From: Candidatus Sulfotelmatobacter sp.
GTDB taxonomy: Bacteria; Acidobacteriota; Terriglobia; Terriglobales; Acidobacteriaceae
Assembly: GCA_030037515.1 (NCBI GenBank)
Contig: JASHRE010000752.1
Location: forward strand, 1 to 24,858
Direction of reading: 5' to 3'
Length of the DNA stretch: 24,858 nt
Shown here: positions 23,932 through 24,858 of the stretch, one piece after another
Layout: the number at the start of each line of letters is the position of its first letter
Numbering within the stretch: position 1 is the first letter of the stretch
Notes under the pieces: model-generated
Database searches by the model: none
Seen by the model: only the letters and a program-made list of their open reading frames with translations
What the model was told of the DNA's origin: nothing
Translations under genes and position numbers: made by a program

Positions 23932-24264
23932 TCACCAGCGGTCGCGATGGCTGCGCGCACCGCGATCTCCGCGATCTCCACGGTCTCCTCGGTCTCTGAA
24001 CCCGCCCCCCGCCCGCTCGGCTTTGGGCCGGGCTTCGTTGACGTTGATGGTGCGTCCGCCAAGTTGCGAGCCGTTCAACGCCGTGATCGCCTTTTCGCCG
24101 TCTTCATTATTCGCCATCTCGACGAAGCCGAAGCCGCGCGAACGCCCTGTTTCGCGGTCGGTCAGAATGCTCACCCGATCCACCTGCCCGTACGCTTCGA
24201 ACGCCACCCGTAACTCATCTTCATTGGTGTTGAAGCTGAGATTCCCCACGAAAATATTTTTCAC
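23932..24264 (-). CDS. RRM RNA-binding protein with Arg/Gly/Asp tail
   Basis: This 110-residue protein has one RNA recognition motif (residues 2-79) and a short basic tail. RNP2 is IFVGNL (4-9) and RNP1 is RGFGFVEM (43-50). The tail has repeated DRG units (FRDRGDRGDRGDRGARSHRD), resembling the glycine-rich cold-inducible RRM proteins of cyanobacteria and other bacteria. It probably binds single-stranded RNA and may act in cold response or RNA stability. The start is GTG 24264 with AGGGG upstream; no ATG gives the full RNP2 strand. Confidence 0.92.
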   Translation of the reverse strand: MKNIFVGNLSFNTNEDELRVAFEAYGQVDRVSILTDRETGRSRGFGFVEMANNEDGEKAITALNGSQLGGRTINVNEARPKAERAGGGFRDRGDRGDRGDRGARSHRDRW

Positions 24265-24475
24265 GCGTCTGCCCCTGCATTGAGCTGTCGAAGTGCGAGC
24301 TCAGTTCGGCGGACTTGCCAGGGCGAAATGGGCCTTCCTGAAAATCAACGGCCGGGAGCTGGCGAACAGTCAAATGCGGCCAGAAGTATAGCAGGTTTGG
24401 GAAGAATGGCTGTTAAATTTGCGCAGAATCCGCGGTCTCCGCACGGAGCATGTGTGGATAGAGGCGTTGGCGCCG

Positions 24476-24658
24476 TTAGCAATCGTCGACCTTCCAATAC
24501 CCCTCGGGGTGGAACCCCATCTGCAGCAGCCGGTTCTTCGGGTCATGCTTCTTGCCGCAACTGGGACAGGTCAGATAACGGCTCCAGGCGGTACCCTGAC
24601 GATCGTAGTCTGCGGCTACCGCGAAACTCGTTCCGCAACTGCAAGGGACAAGAAACAT
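24476..24658 (-). CDS. Small zinc-ribbon protein
   Basis: This 60-residue protein is of unknown function. It has two Cys pairs, Cys6-x-Cys8 and Cys31-x2-Cys34 (PCSCGT and TCPSCGKKH), that could hold one zinc, plus a C-terminal Cys60. The middle is aromatic and charged. It starts 60 bases after the typA stop on the same strand, so it may be cotranscribed. The ATG at 24658 has no strong ribosome binding site. The Cys pattern and compact length make it a believable gene despite its size. Confidence 0.65.
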   Translation of the reverse strand: MFLVPCSCGTSFAVAADYDRQGTAWSRYLTCPSCGKKHDPKNRLLQMGFHPEGYWKVDDC

Positions 24659-24718
24659 CCGGAATCCCGCGGGGAGTGTCTGTTTCTTGTGAGGACTGCC
24701 TTTTTGTCGCTTGCTTCT

Positions 24719-24858
24719 TCACGATTCTTCGACCGTGGCCATCGCGCTCTTCTTGCGCTTGTTCGATTGCAGTACCTTCTTGCGCAGGCGCAGTGATTTC
24801 GGTGTGACCTCGACAAACTCGTCATCAGTAATGAATTCGATCGCCTGCTCCAGATTCA
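24719..24858 (-). CDS. typA: GTP-binding protein TypA/BipA, C-terminal end (cut by window edge)
   Basis: The last 46 or so codons of a gene read into the window from the right. The sequence LEQAIEFITDDEFVEVTP, then KSLRLRKKVLQSNKRKK is the characteristic C-terminal domain of the ribosome-associated translational GTPase TypA/BipA, where LRLRKK is strongly conserved. A short tail follows and the gene ends with TGA at 24719-24721. The GTPase domain lies outside the window. It was recognised by direct translation of the minus strand. Confidence 0.88.
   Translation of the reverse strand, partial: NLEQAIEFITDDEFVEVTPKSLRLRKKVLQSNKRKKSAMATVEES

Noticed and set aside
23940..24005. Short repeated units that could suggest a CRISPR or other repeat array
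   Set aside because: They are 9-base codon repeats encoding the DRG units of the RRM protein tail; there are no spacers.

Overview
The window is GC-rich chromosomal DNA from a free-living heterotrophic bacterium, most likely an acidobacterium of the Koribacter/Terriglobia kind. This rests on gene style and is an inference: paired small PilZ proteins, a relic of an acidobacterial-type Ser/Thr kinase C-terminus, a TolC/EmrA/EmrB operon, and a pentose-phosphate cluster carrying both tal and a Tal-linked Pgi remnant. No rRNA or marker phylogeny could be run.

Region 1 (1-6631, + strand) is a complete trans-4-hydroxy-L-proline catabolic operon: two-cysteine 4-hydroxyproline epimerase, a three-part D-hydroxyproline dehydrogenase (FAD amine-oxidase subunit, small 2Fe-2S subunit, FAD/NAD subunit with a BFD-like cluster), a DHDPS-family 1-pyrroline-4-hydroxy-2-carboxylate deaminase, and a 2-oxoglutarate semialdehyde dehydrogenase. 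Together they convert hydroxyproline to 2-oxoglutarate. Between the dehydrogenase and the deaminase gene lies a 335-base non-coding gap. It holds a structured RNA with a pseudoknot, several perfect helices and primary-sequence blocks that resemble HEARO RNAs, the OMEGA guide RNAs of IscB nucleases. No iscB gene is visible, so it would be an orphan copy. This is the most interesting element found.

Region 2 (6649-14948, - strand) is a central carbon cluster read tkt, tal, (remnants), zwf, glk, pgl, membrane protein. Between tal and zwf the sequence is damaged. After the tal stop codon the same frame continues as the beginning of a Pgi domain like that of fused Tal-Pgi enzymes, is cut by a TGA, and then joins the middle of a 6-phosphogluconate dehydrogenase gene (gnd) that carries three frameshifts. 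Glucose can still be phosphorylated and oxidised to 6-phosphogluconate by the encoded enzymes, but the next step is not intact here.

Region 3 (15117-16641, - strand) has two PilZ-domain genes with dyad-rich DNA between them, and a frameshifted TonB-like periplasmic gene.

Region 4 (16863-21865, + strand) is an efflux operon: TolC-like outer membrane channel, EmrA/HlyD-type adaptor, EmrB/QacA-type 14-helix transporter, and a cytidylate-kinase-like gene.

Region 5 (21856-24858, mostly - strand) has ferrochelatase, tRNA-Arg(CCG) with a nearby duplicate of its 3' end, a decayed kinase C-terminus, an RRM RNA-binding protein with an Arg/Gly/Asp tail, a 60-residue zinc-ribbon protein, and the C-terminal end of the TypA/BipA GTPase cut by the window edge.
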